The translations under genes and the position numbers were made by a program. The notes beneath the pieces were generated by a model, which was given only the letters and a program-made list of their open reading frames with translations, did no database searches and had not been told where the DNA came from. Of a stretch of 64,000 nucleotides of DNA, positions 11,030 to 23,068 are shown one piece after another. This DNA is from Lepidurus packardi. Taxonomy: Eukaryota > Arthropoda > Branchiopoda > Notostraca > Triopsidae. Numbering within the stretch: position 1 is the first letter of the stretch; each line of letters opens with the position of its first letter. Where the stretch lies: the NCBI GenBank assembly GCA_023053545.1, contig JAKZAN010000192.1, positions 1-64,000 on the forward strand. The letters run 5' to 3'.

Positions 11030-11293
11030 ATGCTCTGCGGCGGACACCAAGACTCCGAAGTCACCCAGGAAGTTAGAGACCTCGTCCACACCCAGGTCGC
11101 CAACATCAACGCCAAGCTCGGCACCACCTTCACCTCCTTCACTGTCAACTCTGTGAAGACTCAGGTCGTTGCCGGCACCAACTTCACCGTCGACCTCACT
11201 GCTAACGATGGCACCAAGGTCCACGCCAAGATCTTCAGACCTCTTCCCCATACCAACGCCCCCGCTGAAGTCTCTGAAGCCCACAAACATTGA
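11030..11293 (+). CDS. Cystatin/stefin-type cysteine protease inhibitor
   Basis: Single exon of 87 residues, ATG 11030, TGA 11291-11293. It has the three cystatin landmarks in order: an N-terminal Gly pair (MLCGG), the reactive loop QVVAG at residues 45-49, and a C-terminal Pro-Leu loop (RPLPH, about 70-74). Length, lack of a signal peptide and lack of disulfide pairs fit the intracellular stefin class (about 98 residues). It would inhibit papain-like proteases, which ciliates use in food vacuoles and secrete. Codon use is strongly C-ending with no TAA/TAG Gln codon, suggesting high expression. Confidence 0.93.
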   Translation: MLCGGHQDSEVTQEVRDLVHTQVANINAKLGTTFTSFTVNSVKTQVVAGTNFTVDLTANDGTKVHAKIFRPLPHTNAPAEVSEAHKH

Positions 11294-11639
11294 TAACTTT
11301 CTGTATCGACTCTTGGGCTATGCCAATATTGATTGTTTCTTGAATAAAATTTATTGATGCTTTTTAACATGGAAGAAGAATGCCTCCCATCATACCACGG
11401 TAGCAGCAGGCGACCTGCATGAGCTCCTGGAAAAAACCAAGCGTCTCAAGTGACAGGGTAAACGCCATATGATTGGGACTTAACTGGTCTTCTTAGAGTA
11501 GATTCTAAATAACAGAATCCGTATATGATATCTTTGGGATGTGTTAGCCCTGGAGATTTTAACTTAACACTTCTCCACTCTGAGCAACCTATAATAATTC
11601 TTACCTTAGATATCCTCAAAACCCTCAAGCTTAATCTCC
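11294..11639. other. Intergenic region, nothing seen
   Basis: About 346 nt between two plus-strand genes, holding the cystatin 3' end and the promoter of the secreted TULIP-like gene. No ORF, repeat or RNA gene recognised. Confidence 0.5.
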
Positions 11640-13217
11640 ATGCAGAGGCCTTCCCTCCTGCTGCTCGCAGCCCTAATCACCATATCTGCGGCCCTCCAGT
11701 GCAATGCCACTACCGCCAACTATCTCTCGCCCTACTCTCTCGGCAAGCAGGATGAGATGTTCGACGCCCTCGAAGTTCTCTGCAAGCAAGCCAAAGTCCA
11801 AGACACGATCTACGGCATGGGCAAGACCAACTACACTATCTACAACGCTACTCTGAAATGTATTTACAACGACGGTCGACAGACTGCTGAGATCCTCAGC
11901 CGCGACAGGCTCTTTATCTCTGGTGGCAAAATCGAGTTCCTCCTTTACTTCAACTATTCCGTCTCCAAAATCGGCCCTGACCAGACTGGCTACGCCTTTG
12001 GTAAAACTATCAAATTCACAAATCTCTTCTTTCCTTTCCCACAGCATCCGTCATGAGCGATGTCGTCAATTTTACTAAGGAGGCTACTGTCAACCTGCAA
12101 GGCTACCCCATCTGGATCGTCCCCAACGACACTCTGCCCACCCCGATCAGCGTGACAGCTCCGTTCAGCCTCAAGCGATATGACCCCAAGAATCTCACCG
12201 ACACCGATCTGGATGCTATAAACCAGGCGTTGAGCAAAGCTATCTCCTCCATCACTCCCTAGAATGTCAAATCCCAAATCGTGAACAAAATTAACGTCAA
12301 CTTAACCGATGCTCTTAACCAGACCCTTCGCGAGGAGAAGTTGTTCAACAATGTGACCAACTACACATTCCTCCACTTCTCGAAAGGCGAGCAGAGCATT
12401 AGTCTGACCAACCGACTCTACACTTACAATCTGACAAAGGAAGATGGCTGGGAACTCGAATACCTGAGCACCCAGAAGGGAGACTCCACCACCGATTGCC
12501 TAAACGATATTGAAGCCCATTACCCCTACGAGTAAAAATCATGTTAGACTTAATTTTCTTTTTTCTTATCGACTGCTCAGCATCTATGGTGGCATCCAAA
12601 CAATCCACACCTTCGACTTCTATAAAAAGATCCTCCGTAACAATATTCGCAACAAATGGATGGATACCGTGCTGGATAGTTCTTGGGAGACCAACGCTTT
12701 CCAATTCTATGCTGGCGATCTCTTTGAAATCATCCCCCAGGTGGCTGCACAGGGAATCACTCCCAGAACTCGCCTCAGCGGTGAATGCCAGACCCAAGAG
12801 ACCGATTTCTTTAATATCAACAGACAGAGCTTCGAAACCATCAAAGTCACTCTCAACTATACTTGCAACTTGAGGACTGCTGATACGGGTCGACGCCTTC
12901 TCTCTACATTCACTGTAGATGTCACCGCAGTCGTCAGAATTGTCCTTCATGAAGAAGAGATGGAGTTTATCGTTTAAAGCGCAAGAGGACTGCCATTCTT
13001 CTACCAGACTGGGGACTTCGTGGTGACTAAGCTGGACCAAGCACATTTCAAGGTAGACCAAGCTTTGAAGGGCATGGTGGGACAGAGAGTGTTCGGAACT
13101 GGATTCCCTGCATGGCCCCGTGACTTGCCGGAAGTTGAAGTGCATGACGGACATGTGCTGCTTTACGACTCATCGCACGTGCCTCACGACAGTATGAGAA
13201 AGATGATGTCAGAATGA
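11640..13217 (+). CDS. Secreted BPI/LBP-like (TULIP) lipid-binding protein
   Basis: Three exons, 11640-12000, 12045-12531 and 12581-13217, with introns of 44 and 49 nt (both GTAAAA..CAG). The product is 494 residues. It opens with a clear signal peptide (SLLLLAALITISAALQC). Many N-x-S/T sites follow (NYTIYNATLK), as expected for a secreted or vacuolar glycoprotein. Size, repeated amphipathic strands and paired cysteines suggest the bactericidal/permeability-increasing protein fold, which binds lipopolysaccharide or lipids. The assignment is by pattern, not by a strict motif. TAG and TAA each occur as Gln. With the cystatin next door it suggests a digestive or antibacterial role. Confidence 0.5.
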
Positions 13218-13465
13218 TAGAGTGAATATGACGAGATGAAACCGAATATAGTGGATGCAAGATTGAGGTGGGGAAATGGGGCTGGGAGATTTTTTATAAG
13301 TGATGAAGTTAATGATGACAGAATGGGTATAGAGCCGGTAAATAGTGAGTGTTGGAGTAATAAAAAATACGAGTAAATATTTAAGGCTTCACATACAATA
13401 ACAACTGTTATAACTCATTTACCAGTCTACTCAGAAATATATATCGCTAGGTCCCAAATAGTACA

Positions 13466-14076
13466 ATGAATGTATACGGCCACACCAGAAAAATATCTAC
13501 CTCTTCCTCACGTCCCAGACTTGCAGCGAGTCCTTCCCGCAAAAACTCAGAATTAATCATGAATAAGACCCCACCCAAACCACAGCAGACTGCGACCCCT
13601 GCTCGCGCAAAAAATAGTGCACCTGCCCACTCCAAAAACAGCAGTTTCCAAGTGTTTGCGAGGACTCCGACTCCGACTCAACCTATATCCGTCGAGTCCT
13701 ATAAAGATAAAATTGAAACCTTTGAAGCTAATCTCAATGTACTTCGCTCGGAAGTCGTCCATCTGCGGATAGACTCAAAGGTACTATTTGATTAACGAAA
13801 TTTTTTAACTTCCGAAAATAGGCATGCAAAGACTTAGTAGCAGAACTTGAGGGCTAAACGATGGGAAAAAGACTGAATGAAGTCATGAAGAGGTTGCGCG
13901 GCAAGATTGGGTAGATGCACTCGGAGGTCAAAAACATGCAGAATAGCCAGAAGGAAAAGACCCGGTAACTGAAGGCGAAGTGTAACCAGCTGCAGACCGA
14001 CTACAGGAATAAGGAGCTGTTAGTGCTCAAGCTGAAGCGGAAGGTGGAGAAACTCTAGCATAGGATCGGGATGTGA
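13466..14076 (+). CDS. Coiled-coil protein, unknown
   Basis: Two exons, 13466-13780 and 13822-14076, with a 41-nt intron (GTACTA..TAG), giving 189 residues. The first 70 residues are basic and Ser/Thr/Pro rich and look disordered. The rest is a nearly continuous coiled coil (YKDKIETFEANLNVLRSEV then, after the intron, RLNEVMKRLRGKIG) with heptad leucines. Four TAA/TAG Gln codons lie in exon 2. No enzyme motif. A structural part of the cytoskeleton or basal body is possible but not shown. Confidence 0.65.
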
Positions 14077-14375
14077 CTCTAAACAGCAATCTATTTTTAG
14101 TAAGAGACTATAGTGTCAAAAATGAAGTCGAACTGTTGAGTACGACTGTTGGGCTAGAGGACCCAGACTTGATGAGTTATGGGGTTGGGGGTGGAAAGGA
14201 GAGTGGTTATCTTTGGGGTTGGCCTGAGGTTCTAGAAGCTAGAATAGAAGCTATCCTTTAATTAAGTCTTTTATTACTGCCCTGTGCAACAACACTATCT
14301 TTATGAGCCATTTAGTTATTCATAATTCCCAATATTCGCCAAACACAAAACACCCACGATACTGCTACCACCAAT

Positions 14376-16929
14376 ATGGAGTGCATCCTCTGCTGCGAAC
14401 AGGAGAAGTTCATCGCCATCGGCACATGCAGCCACCGTCCCGTCTGCTACAAGTGCAGTTACAAGCTTCGCGTCATGACCAAGAACCTCGGCTGCCCAGT
14501 CTGCAGATAATAATCCTAAGTTGTCATCATCTCGTCCGTCGATAAGGACTTCAAGGCTTTCAACAAGAACGCCCTCAAATCTCTCAAGAATTACAGCGGA
14601 GTCCTTTTCGACTCTGAAGAAGCATGCGCTGCCTTCCAGAAACTCACTGAGTTCCGATGCTTCGCACCCAAATGTGACGAGGAAAAGACTTTCAACAGCA
14701 TTGCCTTCCTCAAGCGCCATCTGAAAGAAAAGCATTCTCGGTATCTGTGCGATGTGTGTCTGGATCACAAGACATGCGTTCTAGAAGAGCACAAGCTTTA
14801 CAGCTCCAAGGGACTAGACCGACATATGCGCAAAGGGGATATTGATGAATCTGGCAACCTGGTGTTTCTGCACCCTTACTGCAGCGTATGACCACTCCTC
14901 TCATGAGTTTCTCGGCGATTAACCTATTTTTAGTTTTGCAAAATCCACTTCTTCGACGAAGACACCATGCGCAAGCATCTGAGCAGGGAACACTATTGCT
15001 GCATCACATGTCCAGAGTCCTACAAATATACTCATTACAAAGACTATAAGAGCCTCGAAACTCACTTCAAAATGACACACTACTTGTGCCCCGACCCCGA
15101 CTGCCTCGCCAAAGGCTTTATCGTCTTCAAAAACTCTAATGACTTGCTCACACACAAATACCTAGTCCATGATAAGAGTAAAACCGAGGATCGTAAGAAC
15201 ACCGATATCACATCTTTTGCGGGCTTTTATCGCGAGGGCCAAGACAAGCAGGAAAAGGTCAACTTTAAGGATAAGGAAGGAGTCAGTTTCGAAGATGAGT
15301 TTTTGTCTCTCAAGAAGACCAAAATGAGAGCACTTGATGCAGTCGATCAGCATCAGGATGAGGAGTTTGATCCCAGAGCCTTCCTCGGTGTGGGGGCAAA
15401 TATGGACTAAGATGAACTTTATGAGACTGTATTCGAAAGATCCAGGCCCAAAACGTCTACTCAACAAGGTGGCCAGGGCGGCCGCGGAGGCGATAGAGGA
15501 GGAAGAGGGAGGGGTGCAAACTACAGACAGAAGGGGGATCGTAATGATACTATTGTATAAAAGAAAGAGGAAAACAAGGGAGGCGAGGAAGAGAGCGTAA
15601 CAATTGACAACATCCTGGCTGTAAAGACAGTGTACTCCTCAAGCATTGACTATCATGATTTCGAGAAGAAACTGCACTACATCTTTGAACAGAAGGAGTA
15701 TGACGATTTCTGCGAAATCAAGCATCTCTTCAATAAGCAAAAGATATCTGCCGAGGAATTCTTCCACAGGTTCCTGAAGCTATTTGATGCCAAGAATCAA
15801 CGGCTGGCCTTCAACATCTGGCCACAGTATATCAGGACGATCCAGAAGCATGAGACTCGCGAGGAACTAGATCTAGCATATGTGAGAGGCCTGAAGAAAC
15901 TCCCGAGAACCAAAGATACCCTCTTGAATTCCAGTGTGAAGTACTCCGACTTCTTCCAGAAGCTAGTGACTGCCATCGAGGAGCAAATCCAAGTTCGCAT
16001 CGTTGACGGAAAAATGAATATCAAGAAGAAAATCAAGATGGACAAAGAGAGGGTTTTCCAAATGATCGAGATCATTCGCCATATCAAGACCTCCGAAATG
16101 GCTCGCCTCAAGTTTGGAACCAACTTCGGCCTCTTCCCCGAAACCATCATGATGCTGGAGAAGAACATGTACACAGCGCCACTCAAGGAAGCATACACCC
16201 ATCTTAAAAGCATCTCTGAGATCGAACTCCTCAACCTCTATCTGTACTGCAAGTTCTGCAGAGACGCACTTTCTAAAAAGAATATCCATCTCGAAAAGAA
16301 GATGATTAAGGAAGAAATTCTGGACGATTATCTGGACGAAAGGCCAGAGCTGATGCAGAAATACGGCAAGAGGAAGGAGTCGATGACTTTGGACGAGGAG
16401 GCAGAATTCGAGGAGTAGGTAGAAATGAAGAAGATGGAGAAAATGAAGAACAAGATGAACAACGAAGGGTTCGAAAAAAAGCCAAAGGCCAAATTCGACC
16501 AGGACGACAAGTATGATTTCCCGTCCCTAGGAACCACAGTCAAGCAAGAAGAAAGGAAGAGAGATGTCGCCAAGGAATCGATTTCGAATGAAGAGTACAA
16601 GCAGACATTTGTACTAGAGACCAAAAAGCCAGCCACTCTGCAGAAAAATATCAATAACTACTTCCCAGAGCTTTCCAAGGGTACTTTTGCATGCTTATTA
16701 TCCTATGTATCAATTGGAATGATTCGTAGATGAAAAGGAGAGCCAGGAACAACAGAACACATCGATGGTTGGAAACAAACCCCAACAAGCCAAGACAGAC
16801 GATAAACCTTGGTGGGTGAAGGTCCAAGGAGAACAGGAAGTTGAGGAAGGCAAACTACCCGGAGAAATCCGGCGGGAGAAGAAGAAGAAGAAAGGGGAGA
16901 TCGTGTATATCCAAGGAGCGTTTAAGTGA
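14376..16929 (+). CDS. ZNF598: ZNF598/Hel2-type RING E3 ubiquitin ligase
   Basis: Three exons, 14376-14885, 14934-16680 and 16730-16929, with 48- and 49-nt introns, giving 818 residues (human ZNF598 is 904). The N-terminal RING reads MECILCCEQEKF, then CSHRPVCYKC and CPVCR, as in Hel2/ZNF598. A string of C2H2/C2HC fingers follows across the first intron (CDVCLDHK, FCKIHFF, CITCPESYKY). Then come a Gly/Arg-rich stretch, a helical middle and a Lys-rich C-terminus. The family recognises collided ribosomes and ubiquitinates small-subunit proteins to start ribosome-associated quality control. At least seven TAA/TAG codons must be read as Gln to make it. Confidence 0.9.
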
Positions 16930-17200
16930 CAGAGCTGGCTGGGGAGGGAAATGATTATACTCTAGGTCAGGGTCCATGAGATAGGAGGGAATGTGTCGCA
17001 AGAAGAAGTCGGTACATGGCTTGGTGGGTTGTTTGATCAGCTTTGGACTTTATGTTCAAGAATTTTGCTCAAATTAGCAGTGAGTATGTAATCTGAGGTC
17101 GTAGATGGGATAGGTTGATCATCAGTCTTAGTGTTGTTTCTCTTTCCTTATAAACCATAAAACTTATACAAGTAGTACCTAACCCCATAACCCCTTAACA

Positions 17201-18609
17201 ATGACTAAGGATAAATTCATCGTCCTCGACGATATGAAAATAACCTTCGATGAAAACCCTCAGAATCCGACTGCCAGAATCGTCTTCAGAATCATCACAT
17301 GTACTAACCAACACTTTTATCCACTCTGCTGCCTTCATGCTGTCTGCACATTTCATTAATAAAACTGACTAGAACTCAAGGAGTATCAGACCAACACCTA
17401 TGCCCTCATCAAGAATAACAGTCTCGACTGGAATGAAACCCTGCGCATCAAGTACAACGGCGAGCCCCAATTACAGTTCGAGACATTGTGCGAGTTTGAG
17501 TACGGCTTCCCGAAGGATCAGATGAAGTCACGCTTTGAGGGAATTATTTATCTGAAAAACGAGTTCTTCGCGCTATCTTCGTCTGCACAAGTGTTCCGGC
17601 AAAGTATAGTTACCCTACCGAATCTTATTAAGAAATCTGGCTTTATTGTTTAACTCTTTGACTGAATAGATGGCGAAAAAGTAGGCACTCTCACTTACAA
17701 CCTGAAACTCATCAGCGTCAATCCTGTCCCCAAAGCCAAAGAGGAAAAGCCTCCTGAAGATAAGGCTATCTACGAACCTAAGTTCAGAGGCAGGATCACC
17801 GTTTTCTCAATGCATCTCAAACTCAAAGAGGGGACCAAAGCGATAAAAAACAAGAGACTCATGGTCTAGTGCAAACTGGACACTCTTCTTCCACAAAACA
17901 CTAGGATCTCCAGCTCGAACGAGTACAAATGGTCTGATAACCTCCGTTTCGACATTCACGAAGAAAAGGACCTGGAGTTCGAGGTTTTAGACGGAAAGGA
18001 TCGCAGTATAGTCTACGGAAGGGGCATGCTGAACATCGAGGAAGTTGAGAAGAACAAGAGATTTACAGTGCATGCGGCAGATATAACTTAGGAGATTTCT
18101 GGGAGTCCCGCAAAGGGCAAGGTGGTGGGAAGTCTGGTGCTTGATATGCGATATGTGAGCAAGGAGTAGTTGATGTCCATAGCCTACAATCGAAAGACTA
18201 AGCAAGATCAATAGCAACAGCAACAGACTCCCAGGAAAGTCCAGAGTCACAGCATAATGACCCCGAAGGACAAGATTGAGAAGTCTTTGGACTCCTCGAT
18301 GGTGAGCCTAGAAGATGCAGGAGGCTCTTTGACTTCGCGATAGTAAGCAAACACCCTCAAACTATTCTGAATATATGGAGTAATTGCAGCAATACACGAG
18401 TGCATGTGGTGAAGGGACAGGAAATAGTATATAATGTGCGAAGATCCAGTGCAGAACAGTCTTAGTCATTTTACAATGGGCTGAAAAAAGGGCACGTCAA
18501 GAAATCTAGCATCGGAATGGGCAACAAATACGACTTTACCCAGTTCGTGAAGTCCAATCCAGGTGTAGGGGAGTACCGGCTCCCCAGCATATTCGATAAG
18601 AGATACTGA
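17201..18609 (+). CDS. C2-domain-like protein with PG-rich C-terminal motif
   Basis: Four exons, 17201-17300, 17373-17603, 17670-18342 and 18390-18609, with introns of 72, 66 and 47 nt; 407 residues. The N-terminal half is beta-rich with alternating patterns like a C2 domain (DDMKITFDENPQNPTARIVF; LKLISVNPVP), and a second such block follows (MVQCKLDTLLPQNTR). A run of Gln mixes CAA, CAG and TAG around 18210. The last exon ends SNPGVGEYRLPSIFDKRY, the PGxGxY..(P)SxF pattern of SHIPPO/STPGR repeats found in ciliary and sperm-tail proteins. A cilium or cortex function is plausible. It converges on the MmgE/PrpD gene with 99 nt between stops. Confidence 0.6.
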
Positions 18610-18708
18610 GTCCCGAAATTATGTATTAGGTCAGATATCAGATGGAGGTCTAAAATTTTGCTGAATATAACTTTAAATATAGCTTGGTTGCTACAAAAAA
18701 CTGCGACA

Positions 18709-20310
18709 TCACTCGAAGGCCTCGTCGTCAACAGACACTTTTGTTTCTCTGATCTTGCACTCGTAAATCTGTTGCAGATCGGAGTTCTTCAGGTTCTCCA
18801 AATTGTTGAGGCTGTTCAACTTAGTCTGCAATTCGGACTCTTCCAAAGCGAGTCTGCCCAACAGGTGGAACTTGTGGTTAAGGATGTCCTTCAGGTCAGC
18901 AGAAGTGTTTCTGGAGTGACCTGAGGGGAACATCACAAACTTGGAGTCGAACACGGAGCCATCCTTAAGCTTGACGGCGATGGAACTTGGGATACCTTCG
19001 GGATACTTGGAGTCATACTCTTTGCCACCATGAGTGAAGGTACACTTGTCCATAAGCTTACGGGTATGGGGATTCAAGACGGCCTTGTGACTGTAGTCCT
19101 TGGGCTCAAGCATGAGGAGCTTCCAGAGTTCGTCGAGTTTCTTGAAGGAAGACAATTTGGAACCAATATCCTTGGCCTCAAAGGCCTTTCTCAGAATAGT
19201 GCTCACAATGTAAACCATTGAGTGATCAGCGGACTGTCTAGTCTTGGGATTCTTCTTAGCAGGATCGCCGATGATACCGAAGGCAGGCTCGTAGGCCACA
19301 ATATTGATGTTTTCGATGTCATCAAGGGTAGCTCTAGAGACGAAGGAAGTCTCATAGATCAACTTCTGCAGTCCTTCAAGAGCGCCAGCAGATTGATGCT
19401 CATAGAGACCAAGCTTGAAGTGCATGCCCATAACAGCGAAATCGTCGCCGTTATTGGAAAGAGTGATATCGAAGGGGCTGTCTCCGCTTGTCTTTTCGTT
19501 AAGTCTGAAGATAGCCTCAGGGTTTCTGAAGATATCTTTGGGGCCAATGAATCCTCGCATGGCTCTGCGCATGCACATGATAGCAGCCTCGGTGGAGATG
19601 GCAGCAGAAGCACCCTTGGAGTCACTAAGTTGCTTGCCGGCTCTGATGGCTCTGAACGGGATGTAGTGAGCCACGAACATACCGATAGCATGTTCAATCT
19701 GCTCTGGGGAAGCTCCGAGAAGGCCACCGTAGACGCAGATGGAGGCGATAGCACCATGGACAACATGATCAATCTTGTAAGACTTGAGGGAGAAGACCTC
19801 GCAGAGTCTACCTCTGATTTAATCTTGGAGGGTCATAGCCTTGAGGGCAAGAGCACCATTAATGTTTTCATTGAGGTGAGCAGCGGCGATCACAACTGGG
19901 TAGAAGTCGTTGTGACCAAACTCACCGGCTTGTCTGCCCTGACCTTCAGCGTAGCCGAAGACGGTACCATTGGAGTCCCATTCTCTGACAGCAGAGCTGT
20001 TGGCAAGAATGGCCTTCTCGACGGGAACGAGATGGTTGCTACCGAAAACCTTGGCAAGACCAAGCTTGGTGTTCTTGGAGGTATTTTCAAGGGCCTCGTT
20101 TCTGAGGACATGGGGAGCGTTGCACTTGAGGGCAAGAGCAGAGAGTCCACAGACGACGGAATCGGTGTGGAAGAGCTTGGTCCTTTCGAGAACCTTGGGG
20201 CCGGGCTTGCCATTTTGGAGGAAGTTAATGGCATACTTTCCGAGTTCGTGTGCCTGGTTCTCGTTCTTCTTGAGGACGACAGAGAAGAATCTTCTGACTT
20301 GGGTGTTCAT
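18709..20310 (-). CDS. prpD: MmgE/PrpD-family 2-methylcitrate dehydratase, mitochondrial
   Basis: Single exon of 533 residues, ATG 20310, TGA 18709-18711. It begins MNTQVRRFFSVVLKK, a typical mitochondrial presequence. The body matches the MmgE/PrpD family over its length: ADHSMVYIVSTILRKAFE, DCxFTHGGKEYDSKYP-like and PEGIPSSI segments are characteristic. The enzyme dehydrates 2-methylcitrate in the methylcitrate cycle, which clears propionyl-CoA; some members act in itaconate metabolism instead. Codons are strongly biased to C/G third bases and only one Gln is TAA, suggesting high expression. No other methylcitrate-cycle gene is nearby. Confidence 0.9.
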
Positions 20311-20638
20311 GGCTAGATTTATTTTTATTGTGTATTGATATTTGCTGATTATAATGAGTGCCGTATGAGATGTGTTGTTGATAAATGGGTATATTTTGGG
20401 GTAAAGCCCTAAATTCATCTAATTCATAGTAGAACCCCAGTTGATTTGTATGCGCTGCCCTCTGGATTTAGTCGATCCAGTATTATCGCCACTCCTAACT
20501 ATTCTGAGAAATAACACATTCTCCTCCCTCGGCCCACTAAACACTTTCTCCTTTCCCTGTATTATCGCTCCTATCCACAACTATTCCCTATACTTCTATT
20601 TATAAACCATCATATACTTCACTCGCTCAGACATAGCC
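20311..20638. other. Divergent intergenic region
   Basis: About 328 nt between two start codons facing away from each other, so it holds the promoters of the MmgE/PrpD and NEK genes. AT-richer than the genes. No RNA gene or repeat recognised. Confidence 0.5.
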
Positions 20639-22614
20639 ATGGAATAACCCAAGGTTACCGAGTAGGAGATGTATGAGAAAATCCAGGTCCTGGGCGAGGG
20701 GTCCATGGGTAAGGCCTATCTCATGCGCTGCACCCACGACAGCCAACTCTATGTCGTCAAGCGAATCAATATGGAGCACCTCGAGGAAAAATAACGCGAA
20801 AATGCATACAAAGAGGCTTTTCTGATGCAAGGACTGTCTCATCAAAATATAGTGAAATTTAAAGAAATCTACAAGACCAAGCGCTAGAAGCTATGCATAG
20901 TGATGGAGTATGCAGAAGGCGGGGATCTGGACAAGCGAATAACGGCGCAGGAGAACAAGTACTTTGAAGAAAAGCAGATCATGAAATGGTTCGCGCAGAT
21001 CGCGCAAGGGCTCAAATTCATCCACGAGAAGTAACCCTCAAGTTCATATAATAGCCAACTCCCGACCTGAGCATCGTAGAAAAATAGTGCATCGGGATCT
21101 CAAAGGCGCCAATATCTTCCTAACCAAGGATGCTGTTTGCAAGATCGGTGATTTCGGCATCTCGAAACATCTGAGTCAGAAAACAGAAACCCGTGCTTTT
21201 GTAGGCACCCCGAGCTACTTGTCCCCCGAAATGGTTTAAGGCAAGCCCTATGGAACCAAGACCGACGTCTGGTCGTTGGGGGTAATCCTGTACCAGCTCT
21301 GTGCCCTAAAGCTCCCCTTCGAAGCAACATCATTACCAATCCTAGCCCTGCGGATCCTGCGAGGCTCGTTCGCTCCCCTACCGAAGAATATGTATTCGAA
21401 GGAGCTGCGATCCCTGATCTTAGGTCTGTTGCAAGTAGATCAGAACAAGAGACTGAACATGGCGGAGGTTCTAAGTACACATTCTATAGAATTTCATCAA
21501 ATAAAATTTATCTTGGGTTAGAACTGCCGATCGTCAAGGAACATCTGGATCACAATGAAGACATCGCCAAAATGATCAGGGCCAAAGCAGTCCCCGCTGT
21601 CAATATCTAAGAGAAAGAGAAGAGGGAGCAGCTCCGGAAGGAGATGAGGGAAGACATCCAGAAAAAGAGGATACAGAATCCAGGATCAACTGCAACAGCC
21701 TCCAAGCCGACAGCCGTCAAGTCACCAAACCCCCCGAACAAGTCAGACCTTCACAGAGGAGTCGAGCCTAAAGCATCACAAATACCGCTAGCTAAAAGGG
21801 TATCTGATGAAAAACCATGGAAGACCAAGAAGCCTATTCAGAAAAAAGATGATATTGAAGTGGAAGTATTCCTGCCAGTCAAGAAAGAGAGGAAAGAATA
21901 AGTAATAGATAACGGCCCAAATATCATTGTAGACATCAGGATCAGCTAGAAGCTGAAAGAAAAGTTACTGCTCAAGGAACAAGAACAGGCTCAATCTAAA
22001 AGTCTAGGCAGGATTGAGGGAGTCTCCTCCAAGCAGGACATCCTGAGTCCGTCAAGCCTCGAAGAGATCGAACCCCATGACTCTTCAGTCGAAGAACAGA
22101 TCTAGTAGTAAGAAGAGAACGATGTGCATGACGATGTGAGGAACGCACTCGACAATGTAGAGCAAAGACTCGCCAATATTAATATTGCTGAAGTTAACTT
22201 TTCGCAGTATGAGGACAGCTACGATGATGCTTCTCTGCAAGGACATATGCCAGTAGCGACATCTACAAATGAAGATAGCGAGGCTCTCAAGTATATCTCA
22301 GGGCCTGGTAGTCTGGAAGAGCTAAGGATTCTATTGGGGGAAAGATTGGGTGATGAGAGGTTCATCACAGTCTACCGGATAATCAAAGATTACGTAACTC
22401 ATCCTTCTGGCTAACTCCTATGAACCACTGTTTGGATTAGGTACAGTTAGAAGAGAAGACAAAGACCGCAGAGGACGCGAGCGAGATTTTCGACTATAGT
22501 GCGATCAGAGGAATATTAACAATGCTGACAGAAGAGGAGTTTTCGAAGAATATCGAGATCCTGTATACGCTGATCTTCATGGAGAACCAGGAGATAGAAC
22601 TGAGTCTCGACTGA
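20639..22614 (+). CDS. NEK-family serine/threonine kinase
   Basis: Four exons, 20639-21030, 21080-21474, 21522-22393 and 22441-22614, with introns of 49, 47 and 47 nt; 610 residues. The kinase domain fills residues about 14-275: glycine loop GEGSMGKAYLM, lysine in LYVVKRI, HRDLKGANIF, DFG, then GTPSYLSPEM and DVWSLGVILY. GTPSYLSPE is typical of NEKs. The first intron splits the codon just before IVHRDL. The tail is long, with a coiled coil (EKEKREQLRKEMREDI) and acidic disordered stretches, as in NEKs that control ciliary length and mitosis. All catalytic residues are present. Ten or more Gln codons are TAA/TAG. Confidence 0.93.
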
Positions 22615-23068
22615 TTACCCTCGCAAACTAGTTTTATAATCATAATATTGGGCATAAAGGTATTCGAGTAAGATCTGTCGCCGCAGTAGTCATGCAGGAG
22701 CGTAGAGGCTAGTTGGTGTGATATTTCTATGCTTTGTCTGTCGGGAGCAGTGGGTGGATTGAGCCCTATGTTTGGATTTGCATTCGTTGAATATAGTGGC
22801 TGATGTACTTATTTGACGGGTGACGGTTTATATTGTCAGAATTAGCCCATACGGCACTGCCTTTGCGTGCAAAGTCTATTCGCACAATCTCCTATCAAAA
22901 AATAGAAGTTCCCTAATTTAACTCCTAACATTATGGCACTTCTGTATAAATCTGATGCGAACAATAACCTCACAACTCATTAGCATTTTGAACCCTCTTT
23001 AAATTTGTCCCTCCACTTTCCCAAATCTATACTCCTTTAACCCAATACTAACACTCACTCCAGCACAC
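22615..23068. other. Intergenic region, nothing seen
   Basis: About 454 nt between two plus-strand genes. It is AT-richer, with pyrimidine-rich stretches just before the Rab start codon. No ORF, RNA gene or repeat recognised. Confidence 0.5.

Noticed and set aside
19222-20316. A 364-residue plus-strand ORF
   Set aside because: It is antisense to the MmgE/PrpD gene, whose strand has a mitochondrial presequence and family motifs. Strong third-base bias leaves the opposite strand open.
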